From: a virus
Virus record (IMG/VR): IMGVR_UViG_3300044993_000245
Span: 1 to 24,872 of that record
Length of the DNA: 24,872 nucleotides
Reading direction: 5' to 3' (one strand)
The position numbers were made by a program, and so were the translations under genes. The notes beneath the pieces are model-generated. The model had not been told where the DNA came from. It saw nothing but the letters and a program-made list of their open reading frames with translations, and made no database searches. Of the stretch, positions 19,897 through 24,872 are shown one piece after another (the first letter of the stretch is position 1; every line of letters starts with the position of its first letter).

Positions 19897-20487
19897 ATGA
19901 CGACTTGGATCACGGATGAAAACGGGAACAAGTGTTCCGTCGAATATTTCGGTAGCGAAGAAGCAGCACGGGCGGCGCTGGAAAGCCTTGAGAACTGCAA
20001 GAATTGTGTGAATTGCAAGGACTGCACAGACTGCTCGCACTGCACGGACTGCTCGGACTGCTCGGACTGCTCGCGCTGCTCGTACTGCTCGTACTGCTCG
20101 TACTGCACGGGATGCTCTCATTTGGCCAGTACCTATAATGAGAAAGGCATTAGCGCGATCCCGGGTGATAAGGGTGCGCCCGCCGCTCCTCCAATTCCGC
20201 GCATCGAAAATATCCACTCCTTGGTCTATAAGGCGGTGTCGCAGCCCAATGCCCTCAATATGCATTCTTGGCATAAATGCGAGACGACGCATTGCCGGGC
20301 AGGTTGGGTTGTTCATCTTGCGGGGGAAGCGGGCCGAGCTCTTGAGCAATTCCACAACACTCCGCTGGCGGCACAACTCATCTACCGCGCGAGTGGGTAC
20401 GCAATCAATCCGTGCCGGTTTTACGACAGCAACGAGGACGCGATGGCTGATATGAAACGGCTCGCAGAAGAAGAGCAGGCCGCATGA
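19897..20487 (+). CDS. Cys-every-third-residue repeat protein, 196 aa
   Basis: GGAAGGAG precedes ATG 19897. After 30 residues, a run of 14 cysteines spaced exactly three apart (C-x-x repeated, for example CKNCVNCKDCTDCSHC) covers about 40 residues. After a Pro-rich linker comes a separate domain: IPRIENIHSLVYKAVSQPN, then MHSWHKCETTHCRAGWVVHL, FHNTPLAAQLIYRASG and RFYDSNEDAMADMKRLAEEE. I recognise this C-terminal domain from other phages without a known function. The Cys run might bind metal clusters or form a disulphide or beta-solenoid rod. Confidence 0.75.
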   Translation: MTTWITDENGNKCSVEYFGSEEAARAALESLENCKNCVNCKDCTDCSHCTDCSDCSDCSRCSYCSYCSYCTGCSHLASTYNEKGISAIPGDKGAPAAPPIPRIENIHSLVYKAVSQPNALNMHSWHKCETTHCRAGWVVHLAGEAGRALEQFHNTPLAAQLIYRASGYAINPCRFYDSNEDAMADMKRLAEEEQAA

Positions 20488-20690
20488 CCCCCATCCTTCA
20501 AATCCTCGCGGATGAGAAATGCCGCATCGAACCTGACGGGCGGATTGTATATCCCGATCCGCTCGGCAGGGCATCCGTCGCAATGGCGATTGAGGATGAG
20601 TACGGCATTGAAGAAATCACCGAGGATGAAGCGGAGCAATGCGTGACGGTCGATGATTGGGAAATGCTGGTTAAGGCGAAGACGGGATGA
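20484..20690 (+). CDS. Acidic hypothetical protein, 68 aa
   Basis: The start and stop overlap neighbours by four bases. It reads ILADEKCRIEPDGRIVYPDP, then an acidic segment IEDEYGIEEITEDEAEQCV and DDWEMLVKAKTG. Function is unknown. Coupling to the HNH gene suggests coordinated expression. Confidence 0.6.
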   Translation: MTPILQILADEKCRIEPDGRIVYPDPLGRASVAMAIEDEYGIEEITEDEAEQCVTVDDWEMLVKAKTG

Positions 20691-21040
20691 CCAAGCGCAA
20701 GGCCCTCACCCGCAAGCAACGGATCGAGCTATTCGAGCAGCACGGCGGCATATGCCATCTGTGCGAGACGAAGATTCATGCGGAGCGAGGAGAGGCTTGG
20801 GAAGTCGAGCACGTGCTGGCGCTGGAAATATCTGGCCGCGACGATTGGGACAACCTGCGTCCGGCTCATGTAAAGTGCCACAAGGCAAAGACGGCGGCGG
20901 ACGTTAAGATCATCGCCAAGTGCAACCGGCGCAAGGCCAAGCACCTAGGCATCCACAAGCCCAAGTCCGCGCTCTCAAAGCGAGACGGCTATAAATTCAA
21001 CTGGGCCAAGGGCCGGTATGAGAAGGAAGTCAGGGAATGA
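20687..21040 (+). CDS. HNH endonuclease, 117 aa
   Basis: HNH elements are present in order: RIELFEQHGGICHLCETKIH with the first Cys pair, WEVEHVLALEISGRDDWDNL with the His and Asn region, and RPAHVKCHKAKTAADVKIIA with the last Cys/His. A basic C-terminus follows (KCNRRKAKHLGIHKPKSALS). Small HNH proteins next to replication genes often assist packaging or act as homing enzymes. The position here does not decide. Confidence 0.88.
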   Translation: MTKRKALTRKQRIELFEQHGGICHLCETKIHAERGEAWEVEHVLALEISGRDDWDNLRPAHVKCHKAKTAADVKIIAKCNRRKAKHLGIHKPKSALSKRDGYKFNWAKGRYEKEVRE

Positions 21041-21474
21041 CCCTCACAGAAGAACAGAAGGCGGAGAAAGTTGCGCTGGCGGCATTGCTGGTGGACCTGC
21101 AACACCACTGCGATGCGCATTCGCAAGGAAGCATTCGCATTGACTTGAGCGAGGTCAGACGACTTCTCGCCGCCCTCGAAGCCGCGCAGTCGGCAAATCG
21201 ACCTCGTGATGATTACCCGGTTTTTTGTAGCGACTGCGGTCGAGCGCATGTTCTCGACACGGTGCTGCCATCCGAAATCTGGAACAAGATTGCGTCTCCA
21301 GATGACCTTCTTTGCGTTGTGTGTATCGACACACGGCTGAAAAAAGCAGGGCTTACGGCAGAGGCGGAGTTCTACTATTCCGGCGACGCCTTGCGTTCAC
21401 GCTTATATGGCGATGCCGACGCCCTCGAAGCTGCCAACAAGCGGGCGGAAGCGGAGGCGGGCGATGAATCGTGA
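21037..21474 (+). CDS. Phage protein with zinc-binding motif, 145 aa
   Basis: A helical first half (EEQKAEKVALAALLVDLQHH) leads to CSDCGRAHVLDTVLPSEIWN and LLCVVCIDTRLKKAG, a four-Cys probable zinc site, then AEFYYSGDALRSRLYG and an Ala/Glu-rich tail. This combination occurs in other phage accessory genes, function unknown. The start overlaps the previous stop, and the end overlaps the next ORF by 11 bases. Confidence 0.7.
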   Translation: MTLTEEQKAEKVALAALLVDLQHHCDAHSQGSIRIDLSEVRRLLAALEAAQSANRPRDDYPVFCSDCGRAHVLDTVLPSEIWNKIASPDDLLCVVCIDTRLKKAGLTAEAEFYYSGDALRSRLYGDADALEAANKRAEAEAGDES

Positions 21475-22117
21475 AGACCTTATACGCGCAATAGCAGGTG
21501 AGATAGACCTCAATATGCCATTTGTCATGGTGGCATCGGAGAGGATAGCCAACCTCGTTCTAGAGGAAGCGGCGAAGGTGGCGCACAATGCCTGCCTCGT
21601 TCCACCTGACGGCGGCGCGCCGACCGAAGAAGAACGGCTCATGTGCGAGCAAGCGGCGGATGAAATTCGCGCCCTCCGCGCACGGGTGGCGGAGTTGGAG
21701 GGGGGCGCGATGACTGACACCCCCGCCCGCGTGATACTGCCCGCTGAGGCGACGGGAGAGATGCTCAAAGCAGCGAGAAAGCACCTTCCCGGCGGCCACG
21801 GCCAAGTCTGGGTGTATCTTCCGGAAGCCTACGAGAGCATGCTCGCCGCCTCTCCCAATGCAGGGAAGGTGACGGAAGCGGACCTTAATGCTCTTGCCGC
21901 TGCAATCAAGAAGGCATCATCGGAGCGGCGGTACGGGAAGTACGATTATTCAGAGTACCCAGGAAAAGAGCCCCCCTTCGTTGTGAGGGACGAAAGGACC
22001 GGCGATGCGGTTTTCCGCTCATGGAGCTGTGACGAAGTCGAGCGTGAGTACGCCCGGTTGTGTGATGAACACATTGCACGAACCGCCGTCTCTGCTCTCG
22101 GCCTTGAGGTGGAGTGA
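21464..22117 (+). CDS. Composite phage protein, 217 aa (likely fusion of two genes)
   Basis: The ATG at 21464 opens a helical N-terminal part (NREDLIRAIAGEIDLNMPFV, ending in the coil EIRALRARVAELEGG). At residue 83 a second start-like Met begins TDTPARVILPAEATGEMLKA, with a good GGAGGGGGGCGCG ribosome-like stretch upstream. The same MTDTPARVIL start occurs as a real gene start at 23718. The C-terminal part ends in ERTGDAVFRSWSCDEVEREY and ARTAVSALGLE. The frame is continuous, so two ancestral genes seem to have merged, although internal initiation at 21710 may still give a separate product. Confidence 0.65.
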   Translation: MNREDLIRAIAGEIDLNMPFVMVASERIANLVLEEAAKVAHNACLVPPDGGAPTEEERLMCEQAADEIRALRARVAELEGGAMTDTPARVILPAEATGEMLKAARKHLPGGHGQVWVYLPEAYESMLAASPNAGKVTEADLNALAAAIKKASSERRYGKYDYSEYPGKEPPFVVRDERTGDAVFRSWSCDEVEREYARLCDEHIARTAVSALGLEVE

Positions 22118-22506
22118 TGGAGACGCGCAACTTTCACATCGGAGATATTCTGTCCATCACGACGGGGTGCCTTGTCTCGCCGCGCCACATGGAAGGCGTC
22201 TACGACATTCTCAACTTCATGACTGGCGAAAGCCTGTTCACGCATCAACTTCCGCGCGTATGCCGTGAAGCGGAGCCGGTCCTTCTCGCACAGCACCCGC
22301 AACTGGCCGATGCCGAAGCAAGCAGCATCACGCCGGAGAACTATCGGGAATGGCTTGATGCGGCTATCGCGAAATATGGGCAGGAGCTGCCAGTCCGACC
22401 AATGACGGCAGACGATCATGAGCGGATAGACCCGCTTTCCGAACTGGCCGAGAAGGTTCACCCGGACAATATCGTCGTCGTTCGCGCCACCCAGCCCAAG
22501 GACTGA
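22117..22506 (+). CDS. DUF7736-like phage protein, 129 aa
   Basis: TGATG overlap with the previous gene fixes the ATG at 22117. The N-terminus METRNFHIGDILSITTGCLV, followed by SPRHMEGVYDILNFMTGESL and FTHQLPRVCREAEP, is a conserved phage sequence I associate with DUF7736. The second half is acidic (ITPENYREWLDAAIAKYGQE, then HERIDPLSELAEKVHP). Function is unknown. It is the last gene before a 325-bp stretch lacking plus-strand genes. Confidence 0.7.
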   Translation: METRNFHIGDILSITTGCLVSPRHMEGVYDILNFMTGESLFTHQLPRVCREAEPVLLAQHPQLADAEASSITPENYREWLDAAIAKYGQELPVRPMTADDHERIDPLSELAEKVHPDNIVVVRATQPKD

Positions 22507-22600
22507 GAGAAACAAAACCCCGGACGGGATTAGCGTCCAGGGTGTGTTGCTGCGGGCACTGGATTTGTAGACCAGCCGTCTACCAGTAGCCTCGATTGCC
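22507..22600 (-). ncRNA. Candidate minus-strand small RNA with terminator
   Basis: On the minus strand a hairpin at 22587-22558 (outer ACTGG/CCAGT, inner TAGAC/GTCTA, 5-base loop) is followed by a second one at 22543-22517 (ACCCTGGACG, 7-base loop, CGTCCGGGGT) and then TTTTGTTT. Two stable stems with a terminal U tract are the usual shape of a bacterial sRNA. No clear promoter was found. The second hairpin could simply be the end of the plus operon, used in both directions. Confidence 0.35.
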
Positions 22601-22758
22601 TTAACCTACGCCCATGATGGCATCACGATCTTGGGGACTTGCGTTCCGGCGCTGGTCACTACTTCTTTACCCGTGCCGCCTTGTCCTTGCCTTCGTGCCT
22701 CGTGGGGCGCTCCCGGTGCTTGCAACCGATACAGCCCAAACACCCTACAAGAAAAAGA
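22601..22758. other. Stretch without a gene
   Basis: No frame with a credible start or family pattern is visible on either strand. Together with the flanking hairpins this makes a 325-bp break in an otherwise gapless operon, suggesting an insertion or deletion event. Confidence 0.4.
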
Positions 22759-22783
22759 CCCCGCGATCAATTAGAAAGCGGGG
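22759..22783 (-). terminator. Rho-independent terminator, minus strand
   Basis: CCCCGC and GCGGGG form a 6-bp stem (extendable by a G-U pair), followed on the minus strand by TCTTTTTC. It lies 49 bases beyond the stop of the Rz1-like gene and should end that transcript. Confidence 0.75.
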
Positions 22784-22831
22784 CCAAGTTTCAGGGAGGG
22801 AATGGGTAGCGTAACCCGGCTACCACGGGAA

Positions 22832-23014
22832 TCAGTTAGTACGCCAGCCGCATAGCTTTGCACCAGTCTCGTTATGCGCCAGCACCTGTGCCACGCTATC
22901 GTCCGTCAGGGTGTCGATTTCCGCCACGGTGAGATAGATTGGCCGGAAGGCAGCGCAACCCGTATCAGTGGCGCGACCAGTCACGCAGCCGGTCACGAGC
23001 AACGCCAGCGTCAC
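22832..23014 (-). CDS. Rz1-like small lipoprotein, antisense within the plus operon
   Basis: The 60-aa frame from GTG 23014 has a short hydrophobic start and a lipobox LVTGC. It continues with TDTGCAAFRPIYLTVAEIDT, then LTDDSVAQVLAHNETGAKLC and a final CGW. The pattern (C-x-x-F-RPI, LTD, ILAHN, LCGW) recurs in small lipoproteins of phage lysis regions. The signal segment is short; an ATT five codons upstream would give a better one. It stands alone, opposite to its neighbours, with its own terminator, and may be a displaced lysis gene. Confidence 0.6.
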   Translation of the reverse strand: MTLALLVTGCVTGRATDTGCAAFRPIYLTVAEIDTLTDDSVAQVLAHNETGAKLCGWRTN

Positions 23015-23074
23015 GGCGAATAACGGAATGGTTGTGGATCACGGAAATTGTTTAGCCATACGGGATCACAAAGA

Positions 23075-23269
23075 ATGAAATCCGATCTTGTAGACATTGT
23101 GGTGCAAATCCATCACCGCACGGAACGAGCCATCCTCGTATCGGATGACGGAGACCGCGACAATGCGGTGTGGCTTCCGCTCTCCCAGATCGAGGTAATG
23201 CCGAAAGAAAGCGGCATGGCGGAAATAGCGATGCCGGAATGGCTTGCGGTCGATAAGGGTCTCGCATGA
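23075..23269 (+). CDS. Hypothetical phage protein, 64 aa
   Basis: The ATG at 23075 begins MKSDLVDIVVQIHHRTERAI, followed by LVSDDGDRDNAVWLPLSQIE and MPEWLAVDKGLA. The alternating strands and the motif VWLPLSQIE suggest a small beta-barrel type fold seen in phage accessory proteins. The ribosome site is weak. Its stop overlaps the HNH gene. Confidence 0.65.
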   Translation: MKSDLVDIVVQIHHRTERAILVSDDGDRDNAVWLPLSQIEVMPKESGMAEIAMPEWLAVDKGLA

Positions 23270-23721
23270 CCCGCTCCGCCTTCTCCGAGCGCAAGGTTAT
23301 CGAAACGCTGATCCGGCGCGGCGCGGTTATTCCGTGCTACCGCTGCCGGGCGGCATTTACCCTTGAGGATGTTCCGTTTATCGAGCGCGAGCACCTTGTC
23401 GAAATCGCACTCGGAGGCGACAATACCCCGGAGAACGCGGCTTATTCCCACGGCCAGCGAAGCGCGCAGCGGTGCCACGGCATCGTGACGAATGGCAATG
23501 GCGCGACATCGGCGGGAAGCTCGAAGCATCGCATCGCCAAAACGAACCGCATTACCGGCAAGACCAAGGACGGAAAGAAAGCCAGCCGCTTCAAGCCGCT
23601 GCCGACCGGGGCCGACGTTCTCGAAAGGGATGATCCCGCCAGCGGGAAGCGCGAGAAGAAATATCGGTGGCCGAAGGGGCGGAAGTTGCAGGGGCGCGGG
23701 TTTGAGAAGAGGGCGCGATGA
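23266..23721 (+). CDS. HNH-type endonuclease, 151 aa
   Basis: Zinc residues CYRC, the catalytic-type strand FIEREHLVEIALGGDNTPEN, AAYSHGQRSAQRCHG and a long basic tail (SSKHRIAKTNRITGKTKDGK ... KYRWPKGRKLQGRGF) make this an HNH nuclease of the phage type with EH--EIALGG-N and CH motifs. It overlaps both neighbours by four bases. It probably nicks or cuts double-stranded DNA; the biological target is unknown. Confidence 0.85.
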   Translation: MTRSAFSERKVIETLIRRGAVIPCYRCRAAFTLEDVPFIEREHLVEIALGGDNTPENAAYSHGQRSAQRCHGIVTNGNGATSAGSSKHRIAKTNRITGKTKDGKKASRFKPLPTGADVLERDDPASGKREKKYRWPKGRKLQGRGFEKRAR

Positions 23722-23831
23722 CTGACACTCCCGCCCGCGTGATACTGCCGGGAAACATGATCGAGGTTCGGGTGCCTCTTACCTGGCCCATTCGCGCCAT
23801 GCGGCGAGCCTCGATTGCAGGTCCAGAATGA
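23718..23831 (+). CDS. 37-aa ORF sharing its start with the composite gene (probable truncated copy)
   Basis: The first 11 codons (MTDTPARVILP) and their ribosome-site region match the internal start at 21710 (38 of 39 bases, 21703-21741 and 23711-23749). The rest (GNMIEVRVPLTWPIRAMRRA) is different and overlaps the end of the convergent spanin gene. It is probably a chopped copy left at the operon's end. Confidence 0.5.
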   Translation: MTDTPARVILPGNMIEVRVPLTWPIRAMRRASIAGPE

Positions 23832-24060
23832 TGAGCCGAAGCGCGCGCTCGCCGTCGGCTGTCAGTGCCGATGATGCGGCAGGATCGGCGGGCGAGACAA
23901 ACTCCGGCAGGGCTTCGGGCTTGTAATCGACCATGAGCCAATCCGGCGCGGCGGGCTTCGCCGGGACCGGGATCATCACGTCACGGGTGACGATGCGCTC
24001 TTGGGTGGTGCAGCCAGCGAGAAGGATTGCGAAGGCAACGGGAAGGCAATGGATTTTCAT
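23779..24060 (-). CDS. Outer-membrane spanin lipoprotein (Rz1-like), 93 aa
   Basis: The ATG at 24060 gives a signal peptide MKIHCLPVAFAILLAGC with lipobox LAGC. A Pro-rich mature region follows (VMIPVPAKPAAPDWLM ... PEALPEFVSPADP) and then a C-terminal helix (RALRLIILDLQSRLAAWREW). This is the o-spanin plan: an outer-membrane-anchored partner that fuses membranes with the i-spanin at lysis. It overlaps the stop of the i-spanin gene (TGATG), as in Rz/Rz1 pairs arranged in series. Confidence 0.8.
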   Translation of the reverse strand: MKIHCLPVAFAILLAGCTTQERIVTRDVMIPVPAKPAAPDWLMVDYKPEALPEFVSPADPAASSALTADGERALRLIILDLQSRLAAWREWAR

Positions 24061-24413
24061 CAAAACACCTCCCGCATAAAATCGTTCATCCGCTCCGGCC
24101 CGGCCCGCGTGTCCGCCGCCTCCCTCGCCCTGCGTCTCTCGGCATCCTGTCTGGCCCGCTCGGCGCGTTCCGCGTCTTTCCGGGCCGCTTCATCGGCTTT
24201 TTCCTGAAACGCTCTCACGGCCTCATTCTGGGCTTCCAGAGCGGCTTCCAGCGTCCCGAGATTGGCGGCGCACAGCTCAAGCCCGGCTTTGGCCCTGTCG
24301 GCAGCGGCCTCCGCGAATTGCAGCCTGACCCATCCAAGAGCCAACAGGACGCAGAGAGCGAGACAGGCAGCCCGCCACGGGTTTGCGGTCAGGAACGTGA
24401 GGGCGGCGGTCAT
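24060..24413 (-). CDS. Inner-membrane spanin (Rz-like), 117 aa
   Basis: An N-terminal membrane anchor (residues 11-29, PWRAACLALCVLLALGWVRL) is followed by an almost uninterrupted charged coiled coil (FAEAAADRAKAGLELCAANL, then QEKADEAARKDAERAERARQ). This is typical of i-spanins, which reach across the periplasm to the lipoprotein partner downstream. ATG 24413 overlaps the preceding TGA. Confidence comes from architecture and gene order rather than sequence identity. Confidence 0.8.
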   Translation of the reverse strand: MTAALTFLTANPWRAACLALCVLLALGWVRLQFAEAAADRAKAGLELCAANLGTLEAALEAQNEAVRAFQEKADEAARKDAERAERARQDAERRRAREAADTRAGPERMNDFMREVF

Positions 24414-24637
24414 TCGTGGACCTCGTAATTCAGAAGCTCCCGCTTGGCGATTTCGAGCGTCCAAAGCACTTCGGCTCCGCTGGCCTTGCTCGATGCAAAA
24501 TAGAAGTTCCCGTCCGCGTCATAGCCCACTACCGTTGCCTCTGTCAGCCCGGCCTCTTTTGCGGCATCAAGAATTCGCTCCGGCGGGCAGTCGAGCCGGG
24601 TCATGACGGGAAGGATTACCACATTATCCGCGCTCAT
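24410..24637 (-). CDS. Hypothetical protein in lysis cassette, 75 aa
   Basis: GGAGG lies seven bases before ATG 24637. The protein reads VVILPVMTRLDCPPERILDA, then TEATVVGYDADGNFYFASSK and EVLWTLEIAKRELLNYEV. The middle strand pair (GYDADGNFYFASS, then LWTLEIAKREL) is a pattern I have seen in phage and chromosomal small proteins. Its place between endolysin and spanins is conserved-looking, but a lysis role is not evident. Confidence 0.65.
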   Translation of the reverse strand: MSADNVVILPVMTRLDCPPERILDAAKEAGLTEATVVGYDADGNFYFASSKASGAEVLWTLEIAKRELLNYEVHE

Positions 24638-24872
24638 TTATGCCTCCATGGCGGCACCCATCCCGCGTCCGTGGCGCGGGCATAGGCAGCATATAGCGCG
24701 CCCGCGAGAATGACGAGACCAACCACAATCTTGATGATCGAGCCGCCGTCCATCATGCCGCCCGCCCTTTCGGTCGCAGCGACAATCTCGGCGACGCCAT
24801 CGGCAGCGATGCCCGCGCCGGGGACGCCCGCCACCGCCGCGCCCGCGATGGTGCGGCTCTTTGTCAGGTCCG
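24634..24872 (-). CDS. C-terminus of membrane-anchored endolysin or holin-like protein (partial)
   Basis: The minus frame is open to the window edge and reads TKSRTIAGAAVAGVPGAG, an Ala-rich linker, then a TM segment IIKIVVGLVILAGALYAAYA and a short basic tail PPWRHK. The motif SRTIAGA plus a single C-terminal TM is the usual end of phage endolysins fused to a holin-like membrane anchor. The catalytic part lies outside the window, so the enzyme class cannot be told. An internal ATG at 24757 could also give a short separate membrane protein. Confidence 0.65.
   Translation of the reverse strand, partial: DLTKSRTIAGAAVAGVPGAGIAADGVAEIVAATERAGGMMDGGSIIKIVVGLVILAGALYAAYARATDAGWVPPWRHK

Noticed and set aside
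22541-22600. Possible complete tRNA-Leu-like gene on the minus strand
   Set aside because: The anticodon arm has a mismatch, the loop would give ACA, and there is no T-loop consensus or acceptor pairing.

Overview
The window looks like part of a tailed-phage or prophage genome of an alphaproteobacterium. It is GC-rich and tightly packed, most genes overlap by ATGA or TGATG, and recognisable phage modules are present: small terminase, replication, recombination and lysis genes. The alphaproteobacterial host is inferred mainly from a GcrA-family regulator and from a DUF6456-like regulator. No integrase, portal, capsid, large terminase or CI-type repressor was found, so this is a fragment of a larger genome and its lifestyle is undecided.

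Layout. 1-4910 (minus strand) is a packaging/structural block: a LamG-like structural protein cut by the window edge, a second structural-like protein, a P22/Sf6 gp3-type small terminase, a DUF6456-like late regulator, and small accessory genes including a DUF551 protein. It is read from a promoter inside a 64-bp sequence that recurs at 9689. 5023-9688 is a scarred island: a frame-broken gene, a DUF3800 fragment, an IS1595-family transposase, a broken HTH gene, two phage genes that appear native (an 82-aa protein and a DUF1376 protein), a 5'-truncated gene, an IS1-type transposase remnant and a tRNA fragment with a UUA anticodon. 9793-14673 (minus strand) is an early/replication operon. From its promoter end it reads: Cro/YdaS-like HTH, 36-aa ORF, OmpR-type winged helix, two small genes, VRR-NUC nuclease, 53-aa ORF, GcrA, stand-alone DnaA domain IV, a hypothetical gene, Prim-Pol primase, a replication-associated protein, and a separate HNH endonuclease. 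14764-23831 (plus strand) is a divergent operon: pentapeptide-type protein, COG3904-like lipoprotein, small proteins, NinB, RHH protein, YqaJ exonuclease, ERF annealing protein, SSB, a zinc-finger/HNH protein, a Cys-every-third-residue repeat protein and further small phage genes. 23779-24872 (minus strand) is a lysis cassette: the C-terminus of a membrane-anchored endolysin or holin-like protein, a 75-aa protein, then an Rz/Rz1-type spanin pair. An isolated Rz1-like lipoprotein lies antisense inside the plus-strand operon at 22832.

How the parts fit. The divergent region at 14674-14763 separates replication/regulation (left) from recombination (right). YqaJ, ERF, SSB and NinB form a complete single-strand annealing recombination set. 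Prim-Pol, the DUF1376 protein and the solo DnaA DNA-binding domain suggest a replication initiation system that borrows the host helicase. The most interesting feature is that one operon encodes DNA-binding modules of three alphaproteobacterial cell-cycle regulator types: DnaA domain IV, GcrA, and an OmpR/CtrA-type winged helix. This suggests manipulation of the host cell cycle. It is inference from family resemblance, not shown.
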